NCBI GenBank assembly: GCA_002633005.1
Contig: NMRA01000081.1
Span: 858,008 to 922,007 of the forward strand
Reading direction: 5' to 3'
Length of the DNA: 64,000 nucleotides
Origin: Phoronis australis
Lineage: Eukaryota > Phoronida > Phoronidae
The position numbers were made by a program, and so were the translations under genes. Shown here in pieces: positions 13,801 through 22,341 of this stretch. Within the stretch, counting starts at the first letter, position 1, and each line of letters opens with the position of its first letter. The notes below the pieces were generated by a model. The model had not been told where the DNA came from and searched no databases. It saw nothing but the letters and a program-made list of their open reading frames with translations.

Positions 13801-14958
13801 GAAATGATATTTTCACTCGTACTAGGGTATTCTTATTGTAAATAAATCCCCACTTTCAAGGCCAAGATCATTTTTGAAACCATACCTTGCTCAGTTTTTG
13901 AATTCACAACAGGTGGTGAAAGTGTAGTTTATATGCTCATGCACCTACGTCAAAATTTGACTTAATTTCTGTCAAAGTGCAGACCAAAACAGTCTTTTGA
14001 ATTTTTGTCTTTAATCTTAACTCAACCCCATTTTCGGTCTTAACATACACTAATGTTTGGTCTTAAGTCATAAGTCTTAATTCAGTTTCCATGAAACTGT
14101 CCCCTGCTTCTTATACTAAAAAGGCTATCATCTCACTCGACTCTCCACCAATAAAACCAATTTTTCATTTAGACCACTTACCGATATTAAATAGTTCTTA
14201 ATTATTCCTTGATCAAATTGGAAGTGATTTCAAGGCATTGAAAGAACTGGCGGTTTATTATTACTCAAGACCAGGCTCTGAAATTAGGCTCATGGCAGTG
14301 AATGTCTTCTGAAGGATTAACTACCAGTTCTTTGAAAATCTAGAAATTACTTCCCATCTGAAAAAGACGAGACCAATTTCAAAAATTCACTTCTTGGCAG
14401 GAAAGTGGACTTACTGTTGCTTTAAAATTAATAATGAAAATCTGTTACTGATTTTATCAGTTTCGACATTAATTCCTAAAATACAGTGTTATTAAGAAAA
14501 GCATTAAGGGGTGAAACATGGTTATAAGTCAAAACACGGTGTATGGTATTCCAGACACTTTGAATGCAAGATATCACAATTTACCTTAAATATGTCAACA
14601 GTTCTTCATTAGACACAATCTCAATATTCACATCACTTGTACTGCCATTTGACTCCTCTGCAAAGGCAGTACTGTGCGACCTCTTTGGAGTGGAAGACTT
14701 TCGAAAGCAAAGATCCATCGGAGCCGTTGATTGTGAACTGTGGCCATTAGTGATGATGGCCTCATCTGATTCAGGCTGACACGAGCCATTCGCAATAGGA
14801 AATCTGTTGACGGGAATGGAGTAGACGGGTCCTAGTTCCACATCCAGCCGCTGGAGGGAGTCGAAGGCATGAATCAGCTGTTGCCGAGTGATGCCACTAT
14901 TTTTGAGACGGCGGATGAGTTCTATCTGTTCAACAGTGAACACAGGCAGCGATGTCAT
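7562..14958 (-). CDS. HMBOX1: HMBOX1-type homeobox protein, complete coding region
   Basis: Atypical homeodomain protein of the HNF1/HMBOX class. Its vertebrate relative (HMBOX1/HOT1) binds double-stranded telomeric repeats and also acts in transcription. Coding exons on the minus strand: 14958-14585, 12737-12649, 11151-11041, 10492-10253, 8973-8893, 7884-7562. The sum is 1218 nt, 405 aa, close to the human 420. Domains: HNF1-type N-terminal dimerisation-like segment (about 5-40), a low-complexity linker, a POU-specific-like helical domain (about 126-190, GISQSYVSRFFRGD) and an extended-loop homeodomain (about 226-294) with WFSNKRKE at 284-291. The acidic tail keeps ESLAFAVEVAAVNEAI, matching the HMBOX1 C-terminus (ISLAVEMAAVNHTI). 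The ATG at 14958 is the first in the exon after a good acceptor (TTTGTTTCAG at 14971-14973). Oddity: the fourth intron appears to start with GC. Introns hold two large repeats and a MITE. Confidence 0.92.
8309..8380 (+). repeat. 18-bp tandem repeat, four units
   Basis: Four head-to-tail copies of CACCACCTTACCTATGAG (last base differs in the fourth) inside the last HMBOX1 intron. No coding role is likely. Confidence 0.95.
8893..8973 (-). CDS. HMBOX1: HMBOX1 exon with homeodomain recognition helix
   Basis: Acceptor CACTTTCAG, donor AAAG|GTACGC, 81 nt, phase 1 at both ends. It encodes GRRMCADVIANWFSNKRKE then IKKLALK: helix 3 with the WF.N.RKE signature. Confidence 0.9.
9290..9965. mobile_element. 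Dispersed repeat with GGTCTTAA-rich ends, copy 1
   Basis: Bounded by CCCGTTTCATGAAAACTGG at the left and CTCATGAAATGAG at the right, and full of GGTCTTAA/TTAAGACC words. A second copy in opposite orientation lies at 13020-14105. Shared internal markers include GCCTACTACGTAGCAGGC here against GCCTGCTACAGAGTACAGGC there. There is no coding capacity, so it is a non-autonomous element by inference. It lies in an HMBOX1 intron. Confidence 0.6.
10253..10492 (-). CDS. HMBOX1: HMBOX1 exon with homeodomain helices 1 and 2
   Basis: Acceptor TTCTTCAG, 240 nt, phase 1 at both ends. It encodes RRRERFTFNSSQVAILENEF and STERREQLAELCNKE. To join the next exon in frame it must end at 10253 with CAAG|GCAGGT, a GC donor. 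The nearby GT (after 10249) gives the wrong frame. Confidence 0.85.
11041..11151 (-). CDS. HMBOX1: HMBOX1 exon, recognition part of POU-like domain
   Basis: Acceptor TTTTTTCAG, donor CCAG|GTAAAA, 111 nt, phase 1 at both ends. It encodes GISQSYVSRFFRGDFF and RVYKWYLWCQKNPG, matching GISQSRISHWLLQQG and YRWYQLEKTNPG of vertebrate HMBOX1. Confidence 0.92.
11705..11790 (+). repeat. (TG)n microsatellite with interruptions
   Basis: A TG/GC alternating run of about 85 bp in an HMBOX1 intron. It produces long spurious open frames of alternating Cys-Val or Thr-His on the two strands. Confidence 0.97.
12649..12737 (-). CDS. HMBOX1: HMBOX1 exon, start of POU-like domain
   Basis: Acceptor TTCGCAG, donor GCAG|GTACTC, 89 nt, phases 2 and 1. 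It encodes NLVEDIREFAAKHSIRQ and HHIASAAG, the first helices of the POU-specific-like domain (vertebrate counterpart IKEEIKAFLANRRISQ). Confidence 0.9.
13020..14105. mobile_element. Dispersed repeat with GGTCTTAA-rich ends, copy 2, interrupted
   Basis: Inverted copy of the element at 9290-9965. Homology runs from about 13025 to 13120 and again from about 13545 to 14105. The roughly 420 bp between, unrelated to copy 1, look like an insertion. The insertion contains a 14-bp direct repeat, GCAAAGAGTTATGC, at 13134-13147 and 13384-13397. Assignment rests on by-eye alignment. Confidence 0.55.
14162..14400. mobile_element. Palindromic MITE, copy A
   Basis: The left end contains TTTAGACCACTTACCGATA. 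The right half has the inverted inner-TIR words (CTGAAAAAGACGAGACCAATT). Member of the family described under findings; in an HMBOX1 intron. Confidence 0.6.
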
Positions 14959-14970
14959 TCTTCCGAATTT
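14585..14970 (-). CDS. HMBOX1: HMBOX1 first coding exon
   Basis: The exon begins at 14970; translation starts at 14958. Donor TTAAG|GTAAAT at 14585, ending in phase 2 (124 codons plus 2 nt). It encodes MTSLPVFTVEQIELIRR and ITRQQLIHAFDSLQRLD, the HNF1-N-like segment, then a polar serine-rich linker. Confidence 0.9.
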
Positions 14971-17404
14971 CTGAAACAAATAATGCACTAATTTTTGAAA
15001 CACAAGAATGGAAAGAGGAAAAAATACCCTAAACACATGCCTTCAACTGTATGAAAGTGTCGTTAAAAATCTTAATTGTAGCAACTAAATTTTAAATGCC
15101 ACTCTCAGAGAGTCGGTAAAGTTTAATCATCAGTTGAAAAATAAAATAAACTTGACCGGTCACTATCAAAGTTGTTGGAAGTAAGGGCAAATTTGACCTC
15201 ACTCTTTTGTCTGAAAAATACCTGAGACCCATTTTATTATTGTAATTCTAGTCATAGCTTACACAGTTACAAGCACGTACAGTCAGCGTCCCACCATCCG
15301 ACTCATTTTAGTTCGGAATCACTTTGCAGATAATTTATTACATATTCGAACAACTTTGAAGGAATAAGTAAAATTATCTCACAGTTATCAACGGTTGTTC
15401 TTGGTTTATCCATAAAATTCTAGAAATGGAATGTTAACTTGAATCACGGATGGCGGAGGTTGTGCCATACATGCGCGGGAGTTCTTTGTATTCGTTTGTT
15501 CTGATATTTCTTGCTATGGAATATAGCAGTGTTCTCCACAACAGAAAATTCAAACTCCACTGGAGCTACTATCACCAAAAATTTCTTTAGAACAAATTCT
15601 GTCTATATTTTTGGAATATCTTGTAGTCCAATGACCTCAAACATTGTCAAACAAAGGATCATCTACTTGCGATTCAGTGATTCAGGAAGCCATCCGTGGG
15701 CACTACCACTGCCTAGCAGGTAGGCATAACGATAAGCCATCTAGACATACCACAATAATTTTGTAAGTTTAAAATTTCTTTCAAACATGTCCTATGATCA
15801 AGCACCAATACAATACCAAAATCATAGAGCTAGGACAAATGATAAAAATATATATTTTAACACCAGGCCAATGGGAAAAGTGTTGCTTTCCTTAAGGTTT
15901 CCTAAATGTTTTCGCAACTCTGCCATTTTTCAACCAAACTGCATAAAAGTTGTATGATTAGAAAGTGTTTCATCATTTCTTGATGGTGTATGATTATATC
16001 AAAAGCAAAAGACAAATGACTTACTTCATAAATAATTATCATTTTGTACATCAGACAGATTTAAAAAATGTTTAAATTCTAAAAACCAAGGGTATTACAA
16101 AAGTGCAAAAAATAAGACGGTAATAATGAAACCCTTCATGTACTAATTGGCTGACTAATTTACTAATTAGTCAACTAATTTACTTGTAATGTCAATTAAC
16201 TTTGGGTGTAAAAGTTACATCACAAGAAAATGAACCAGATGTTATATAAATAAAGTAAATAAACAAGTGGGGGATAGTTTCAATCATTCAAAAGATCACT
16301 TTCCGATAGAGACAAACATTTTAGAATATGGATCCCTCACAGCTGCGTGAAAAGTTTAGCCTGGCATTCATCCAAAATTATACGTCTTTATATATTATAA
16401 TTAATTGGACCTTTGGTGCTGTTTGATACTATTACATTCTTCAGTAAAAATTCAGGATGCACGTGACATTTAGAAAACCAATTACTCAACCTATCCGAAA
16501 TATGCAGATAAGGGTTTTCTGTTGGATCAGAAATGGTCAAACATCGTGTAGCTCTGAAACATACCGTGGATAGCTCAGTACATTGGAAAGTAAACTTAGT
16601 GACATTGATACGTGTCATGCGTTACTGTAAACAAAGAGAAATTAGTACAAAGTGGACTGGAAAATAACAATATTCATATAATTATGATACGTCAAAAAGT
16701 GGGACATTTTAAGGCTGTGACAGGATGCCAGTAAAAAATTCAAAAAGTGGAACAGTTCGCCAAGAGTGAAACAATCAGCAAATGGAATGTACGCTATCAG
16801 TAACACAAAGTCTTGGATTGGATTCTTTTACAAGGTAAACTATTCACTTTTTAATTTTATTTCATGGGTATGAGTAAGTACCACGAATTAACATTATATC
16901 TGGGCAATAGGTAAATATTGCACAAATTATTATAGAAACAATAGAAAACAGCAATAACATATACATGCACATATACACATACCACATTATAACTACGCCA
17001 ATAAATACATAAGTAGCTTTTTGAAAGTTACCTAAACGCACCCGTTACTTGGGCTTAAACTTTTATTTGTAATTGCATAACAAACACTAACAAAAATATG
17101 TCACATATTTTCGTAAAGTAATGTAACGTCATTTTAAAGGCAAAGGCAACCTATTTTTCATGTCATTGCTACCAAAAATAATGTTCGTTGATTATCCCAC
17201 ACATATTTTTCAGTTAATTACAGCTTCTTAGTAATTTAAGCAATTACTCGCCCTCTACTCCGGAAGTGACGTTTTGGGGGGCAAGAATTTCGCGCCAATT
17301 TATTTTCATATAGCCTGACTGTCAGAACTGTTGAGTTAGTCATTGTTCTATCTCGATTGTGATAAGTTCGGTCGTCATTTTCTTTTGTTTACGAATCAGT
17401 CAAC

Positions 17405-17581
17405 ATGCCACACTGTTGCTGCGTACCGGGACGTACTCATTATCATCTCACAGACACAGGAACAACTGTCCCACTTGCCCGAGAGTCCTGCGACACACTC
17501 CCACTGAATAGTGACCTGAGCACACAAAGTGCTTACATCCCGCCGTGTGACTCCCCTGCCACACACCTGGCACCTTCTTAA
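17405..17581 (+). pseudogene. THAP-like first-exon fragment, left arm
   Basis: Opens with MPHCCCVPGRTHY and continues about 58 codons to a stop. Only the first THAP cysteines resemble the family. The conserved GC is GR here, and no C..H pair follows. It is probably a duplicated 5' exon left behind, not a working gene. Confidence 0.4.
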
Positions 17582-17593
17582 TAGCTCCAATAC

Positions 17594-17782
17594 TTAAGAC
17601 CAGTCCACAATAAACTTATCAAAGTTTGGCTCACCGATCTGTTCATTGAATGACCAACTGGCCTGTTCACTGGGTATCAAAATGGGCCTGTATTCACACC
17701 CACTACTCAACATCGCAGCAGGGCTGCTTATAGGCTCTGAGCAATAATGAGTACATCCCGGTACGCAGCAACAGCGTGGCAT
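17594..17782 (-). pseudogene. THAP-like first-exon fragment, right arm
   Basis: Opens with MPRCCCVPGCTHY, keeping the Cys lost in the left arm, then runs about 60 codons without the rest of a THAP domain. In this arm the ETS and E2F-like promoter words have lost their CpGs. Confidence 0.4.
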
Positions 17783-18534
17783 ATTGACTGACTTGTAAAC
17801 AACACCAAACAACGACCGAACTTATCACCATCGAGGTAGAGCAATGACTGACTCGACAGCTCTCATAGTCAGACTATATGAAAAGAAATTAGTGCGAAAT
17901 TCTTGCCTCCCAAAAATGTCACTTCCAGAGTAGAAAACGAATAATTAATTAGATAACAAAAAGCTGTAATTAAGTAAAAAATATGTCTGGGATAATCAAC
18001 GAACCTTATTTTTGGAAATAATTCCATGAAAAAGGTTGCCTTCGCCTTAAACATCCTGTAGTTTGATAGGCTATTGAAAGTGGCTTGCAGACTGGAGCTG
18101 CAAAATATCAGAGGCCAGAATATTCCCAGCATCTAGCCAGGCGCACGGGTCAGTGCATTAGAAGAATGACCAGTATTATTGACAGGTTTGTTGACTAATT
18201 TTGCCGGGAAATCGCGTCTTGTCTAGAACCGCACAAGAGTCTTGCTTAATGAGTCCAAATTAAACAACAAGAGCAACGCGGAGCGTTGAAATGCGCCCAC
18301 AATTGCACCGCATACGGTATCCTTCTAGGGTTGTTTATTGGTACCATAAAGTGGCCAGTAGAGGGCATACTTTGCAAAATGGAAAGGCATGGTCATTGTC
18401 TCCTCAATAGGCTAGGGGCAAAATGTGAGTAATCTTCATAATACAAGCACATCCTATACACCAGTTGCTTAAAGCACCACAGAAACATAGAATTAAAAAC
18501 AAATTTACCAACATACGAGATTAGCACAGCATTA

Positions 18535-18614
18535 NNNNNNNNNNNNNNNNNNNNNNNNNNNNNNNNNNNNNNNNNNNNNNNNNNNNNNNNNNNNNNNNNN
18601 NNNNNNNNNNNNNN
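18535..18614. other. Assembly gap (80 N)
   Basis: A run of N inside an inferred HMBOX1 intron. Sequence content is unknown. Confidence 1.
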
Positions 18615-19159
18615 ATATAGCAATTGTTAAGTCAACCATACTGTCACCTAGGTCAATTATTGCTTTCAGAAGTGCAAGCCAATATACCAAAATTATCACA
18701 TTTTGCAGCTTTACTCAAAAAACACCTCTAAACGGCTGGTAGTGTTTAACACAAGGCAAACACAAAATGTTGTATTACCAATATGGTACAAGTAATTTCA
18801 CAAAAAAAACAATTTAGATTCATAATAATGGAAGTGTTTACTACAGTCTAATGCCCGTAATTGAATAATTCCCTGAGAAGAATAATTATTCACAAGTTTT
18901 TACAGCTGCTTGTGTCCTCCCACCCAACTTCATATTACCACAGTTATGGTGAAGAGTAGTACACTTTTCCAAGCTGTTACTCTCCAATTTTATCAAATAT
19001 GCAGACCGTCAGAAAGAAAAGGCAATTTTGCACCAGGATAGTATGTACTGTAGACTATTTGGATGTTGTCAATGATGTTTAAAAAGCTCATAATTTTTAT
19101 ATATGCAGACTTATATGACAAGCGCTAATCCCGTGCCACGTTTGATGAACTGTCTTTAA

Positions 19160-19370
19160 GGAGCAGCTAGTGTGGCCTAGTGGTTTGTGGTCCTGACTCT
19201 CGTTTGGGAGACCAGGGTTCAAATCCTGGCTTCATGGCAGCTAGGCAACACCTAGTCCCTCGGTTGGCCGGTTACGGGCTACAAGACTTCCCATCGCTTC
19301 CTGTACGAATTTCGTCCCCTATATTTTAAACAGGCGGTAGGCCAAATCCTGCCACCGATTAGGAATTTTC
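19160..19370 (+). mobile_element. tRNA-derived SINE
   Basis: Contains an A box TGGCCTAGTGG (19173-19183) and a B box GGTTCAAATCC (19216-19226) with a pairing T-arm stem (CCAGG/CCTGG), spaced 32 nt apart as in a tRNA. There is no matching acceptor stem, so it is not an intact tRNA gene. A body of about 140 bp follows. SINE assignment is inference from the pol III promoter; no second copy was seen in the window. Confidence 0.65.
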
Positions 19371-20599
19371 ACTTCGTCAAAAATACATTCTACACTCAAA
19401 ACTATCACTTAAAATGAGCTTACTTTCTTCAGTGATAATTTCTGCTTCTACACATATCTTCGATGAAGCATAGCTATGAGAATTAAGGTGACTTTGGATA
19501 AGAATTCCAATTCCACTTTTTGGTCACCATTAACTTTTTCACTGCGCGCGATAACCCGGCCCAAAATATTTCAACTGAGTCGCGTGAGTTAGGCGAAGGC
19601 TAGCGCGAGACAGCAAAGCACATGACACTTGCAAAATAGCATTGGAAGATATCAGGTGGAATTTGAGTTTTTGTGTCCCTTGGACTTTTTGTTCGTTAAC
19701 AGGCATGATTTCTCGTAACTTCCTCAAAATGGCACCCGGTGAGAGAAACTCAAGCAAAACGCCACAGATTTTCATGGATATATTTGTTCAAGTACACTAA
19801 ATTGTATTCAGTCATGGTATGTGTTAATTATAACTCAATCATGTGCACATGTTTCATTCGATTTTATTTACTAGGCTGCATTTTGAAATGCGTAACTTTT
19901 TATGGGGAAGTACTATCACCCCTGTATGCCTGTGGCATCCAGGATGATGTAATTGCAAGGCAGTTAGACCGGCAATAGTCATAGAGCAATTAATTTCACG
20001 AAGTGTTTCCCACTCCTCTGCCTCTGGGCTCAGTCTTAGTACGTAGGCTAAGGGGTGCATGGGAACCTGGTTAATGCAAAAGTGAATTCTGGGGGTCTGC
20101 TAAAATGCGTGTAAATAATTCGGACTGCCTTAGCCTAGACCGACTTTACAATCACAATGGTGTACTGAAGTGTACAAGCGGCAGTGTACACTCTTAAATC
20201 CCCTAGAAATCAGCACAACAGTCTTGGTCTTCAACTTGTAGGCTAAATGCTAAGTCAAAATCGACAGACGACACCAAATTTGCATCTAGAATTTAACATG
20301 TTCAGAAGGACTAATACCATAACAGAGTAACTAGAGAGAGCTGAAAAGATCATTTTAATTAAGTTAGTAAAAATCAGCAACAAAGGTCCGCCATTTTGGT
20401 TATAAATTAGTAAATGACTAGGTTAAACAAGTTAACAAATTAAGCGAATAACAAAGACAGTGCAATGCTCACTTCAGTAGAAGTTTGTTAGTAATTAGGT
20501 AAGTAATCTTCAGTAAGACTTAACAAAACTGTTACCACTTTACGGAACAAGACACTTAAAAGTAAAAAAATTATTTTTTCTTCTGCAACGTGAACTTAC

Positions 20600-20640
20600 C
20601 GCAACGCGTGCCGCTAAAGTTAATGTTTATCCCAATGCAT
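20600..20640 (-). other. HMBOX1: Candidate HMBOX1 5' UTR exon 1
   Basis: On the minus strand a strong donor, TTGCG|GTAAGTTC, ends at 20600 directly downstream of a ZNF143-like motif. This suggests a short non-coding first exon. No transcript evidence is available. Confidence 0.45.
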
Positions 20641-20648
20641 TATGGGAA
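20628..20648. promoter_or_regulatory. ZNF143/THAP11-like motif in a head-to-head promoter
   Basis: The minus strand reads TTCCCATAATGCATTGGG, close to the known SBS core TTCCCA.AATGCA. It lies between the HMBOX1 first-exon donor (minus, 20600) and a + strand donor TTTAGAG|GTAAGAA (exon end 20751) of the TIR/SAM gene. CpGs cluster just to the left (CGCAACGCGTGCCGC). Confidence 0.55.
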
Positions 20649-20649
20649 G

Positions 20650-20751
20650 CCTTTCCTTCAGAGGGAGTGAGCACAACAGCAAAAAGGTGTTGATGAATGT
20701 GTATAGTTTATCAGTTCAGTTAGAGTGATTGAAAATAAAATCAGTTTAGAG
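20650..20751 (+). other. Candidate 5' UTR exon 1 of the TIR/SAM gene
   Basis: The donor after 20751 (AG|GTAAGAA) pairs with a pyrimidine-rich acceptor, TTCCATGCACAG, ending at 20930. That would place a 5' UTR intron at 20752-20930 and the coding exon from 20931. The start is uncertain. Confidence 0.4.
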
Positions 20752-21008
20752 GTAAGAAATAGGTCAATTCTAAGATTTTTAAAATATGACAAAACATTAT
20801 TTTCTTGTATATGTTGCCAACAGTAGGTTTTACAGTCTACGCTGGGAGGGTATTTCCACGGCAAGTCAATGCTTGTTTGTTTAGCCATTGATATCTTTTT
20901 ATTGACTGTGTTTGGTTTCCATGCACAGAGCCGTTGTGCCTTGTTCAACTACCGTTGATTGATAAGTGCAACAACTGAACCTGGCCAAACGACCTGCCGA
21001 TAACCAGC

Positions 21009-21029
21009 ATGGTGTCTTGTCAGTCCTAA
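21009..21029 (+). CDS. Upstream open reading frame, 6 aa
   Basis: ATG GTG TCT TGT CAG TCC TAA, ending 7 nt before the main ATG of the TIR/SAM gene. It could lower or gate translation of the main frame; functional use is inference. Confidence 0.4.
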   Translation: MVSCQS

Positions 21030-21036
21030 AGATATT

Positions 21037-22341
21037 ATGACCATCATGAGCCAAAATGAAGTGGGAACCGGCTCAGAGACACCTGGAGGGGACCAGAACG
21101 TGAATTATAAAGTGGCTGGTGAACAGGTGACTGGGATTAAGCAGGAGTCAGATGAGAGAGGCCAAGGGGATCACTTGCCTGGGGAGAAGATGGATAATGA
21201 GAAGGCAGTTGAGATGGATAAATCAGACGGTGTCGAGGCCGAGAATGTCAAGAATCAACAGTCGAACATCATAAATGTAGACATTAAAGAAAAGAGTCTG
21301 ATGGAGAAATCGCATAACGACATTAACCACATGGATTCAGTTTCTAATGCCAAAGATGAATTGCAGCATAATGATCAGCTGGTTACAGCTGTGGAGAATG
21401 AGGTGAACAACTCGGAGAACAACAATAAGTTGGCTCCTGTCGCCAAGCAGAAAAAGATAAAAAAGGGAATATTTGTTTCCTATTCACCGGACGCAGGGTT
21501 TCTGGAAAGGAAATTTGTGGTTGAAACCGTTCGGCAGTTGAAGGAGAATAACCTTGCTGAGGACATCTGGTTTGACAAGGATGAAAAGTGTACAGACAGT
21601 TCTGTTTGGTTTTCAATGCGAATGGAAGCAATGGAAAGATGCCGTGCTGCCATTATTGTAGCGTCTGATAGTTATTTCATGTGCCCAGTCTCTGTATATG
21701 AAGGGAAAGCTTTACTGGAACGACAGCTCACCGACAGAAACTCTGCCCGAGTATTTCTGGTTCTGTTCAGTAAACTTGAAGAAACTGAGATTCCCAAACA
21801 TTTTGAACATTTAACAGAGAGTATGGTCGACTTAAGTGGACCATTGCATTGTAGGAAAAGTCTTGCTGAAAAAACCTCTGTTGTGGTTGGCTCTCTGATG
21901 GAAGAGTTGGACAAATACGCATCAATACACATACCACCAGCACCTTCTAACCCACCTGATACTGAGTTCACTGGTGAATACAAAAAGAAAAAAATATGCC
22001 AGTGGAATGCCAATGATCTTCAAGAATGGCTGTTTAAATTAGGAATCAAAGAGTTTTATCGGCAAAGTTTAGCGGAAAACATGGTGGATGGGTTTCTGTT
22101 GATGTCCATGACTGACCAAGACATGAACCATCACCTGGGTGTTGATAGCCGGGTTGTACGGAAGAAAATTATGCAGCAGATACTGACGACTCTTGACAAG
22201 GAGCACAAGGTGGCTGACAACTGGCATTTGCGAGCTCGTACACAGCGAGCGCGACCAAATTCTGTTTACTTGATCTATGATCCAGCTGATGTGAGACTTG
22301 CTCAAAATCTGAAGGTTGACTTGCAGAGAAAAGGCCTCCAG
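21037..22341 (+). CDS. TIR/SAM gene exon 1 (coding): TIR 1, SAM, start of TIR 2
   Basis: 435 codons, donor CAG|GTAATA after 22341. It carries the acidic N-terminus (with a SUMO-type IKQE at 34-37), TIR 1, SAM and the first strand and helix of TIR 2 (YLIYDPADVRLAQNL). Confidence 0.88.

Larger units (their letters stand above)
17132..18060. repeat. Inverted duplication of a THAP-gene promoter and first exon
   Basis: Two arms of about 315 bp (17132-17448 and 17747-18060) match as reverse complements at roughly 85% by eye, around a spacer of about 300 bp. Each arm holds a start codon (17405 on +, 17782 on -) opening with MPHCCCVPG or MPRCCCVPGC. This resembles the start of THAP zinc-finger domains (MP..C...GC). 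Upstream of the left ATG are CCGGAAGTGACG (ETS/CRE-like, 17260-17271) and TTTCGCGCC (E2F-like, 17288-17296). Both are decayed in the right arm. Confidence 0.75.
14971..20599 (-). other. HMBOX1 5' intron with repeats and a gap
   Basis: Inferred first intron of HMBOX1, from donor GCG|GTAAGTTC at 20600/20599 to the acceptor at 14971. It holds the THAP inverted duplication (17132-18060), a 100%-N gap (18535-18614) and a tRNA-derived SINE (19160-19370). No coding exon is recognised. Confidence 0.5.

Noticed and set aside
19160-19240. Intact tRNA gene
   Set aside because: A and B boxes are good but the acceptor stem does not pair and a body follows. A SINE head fits better.
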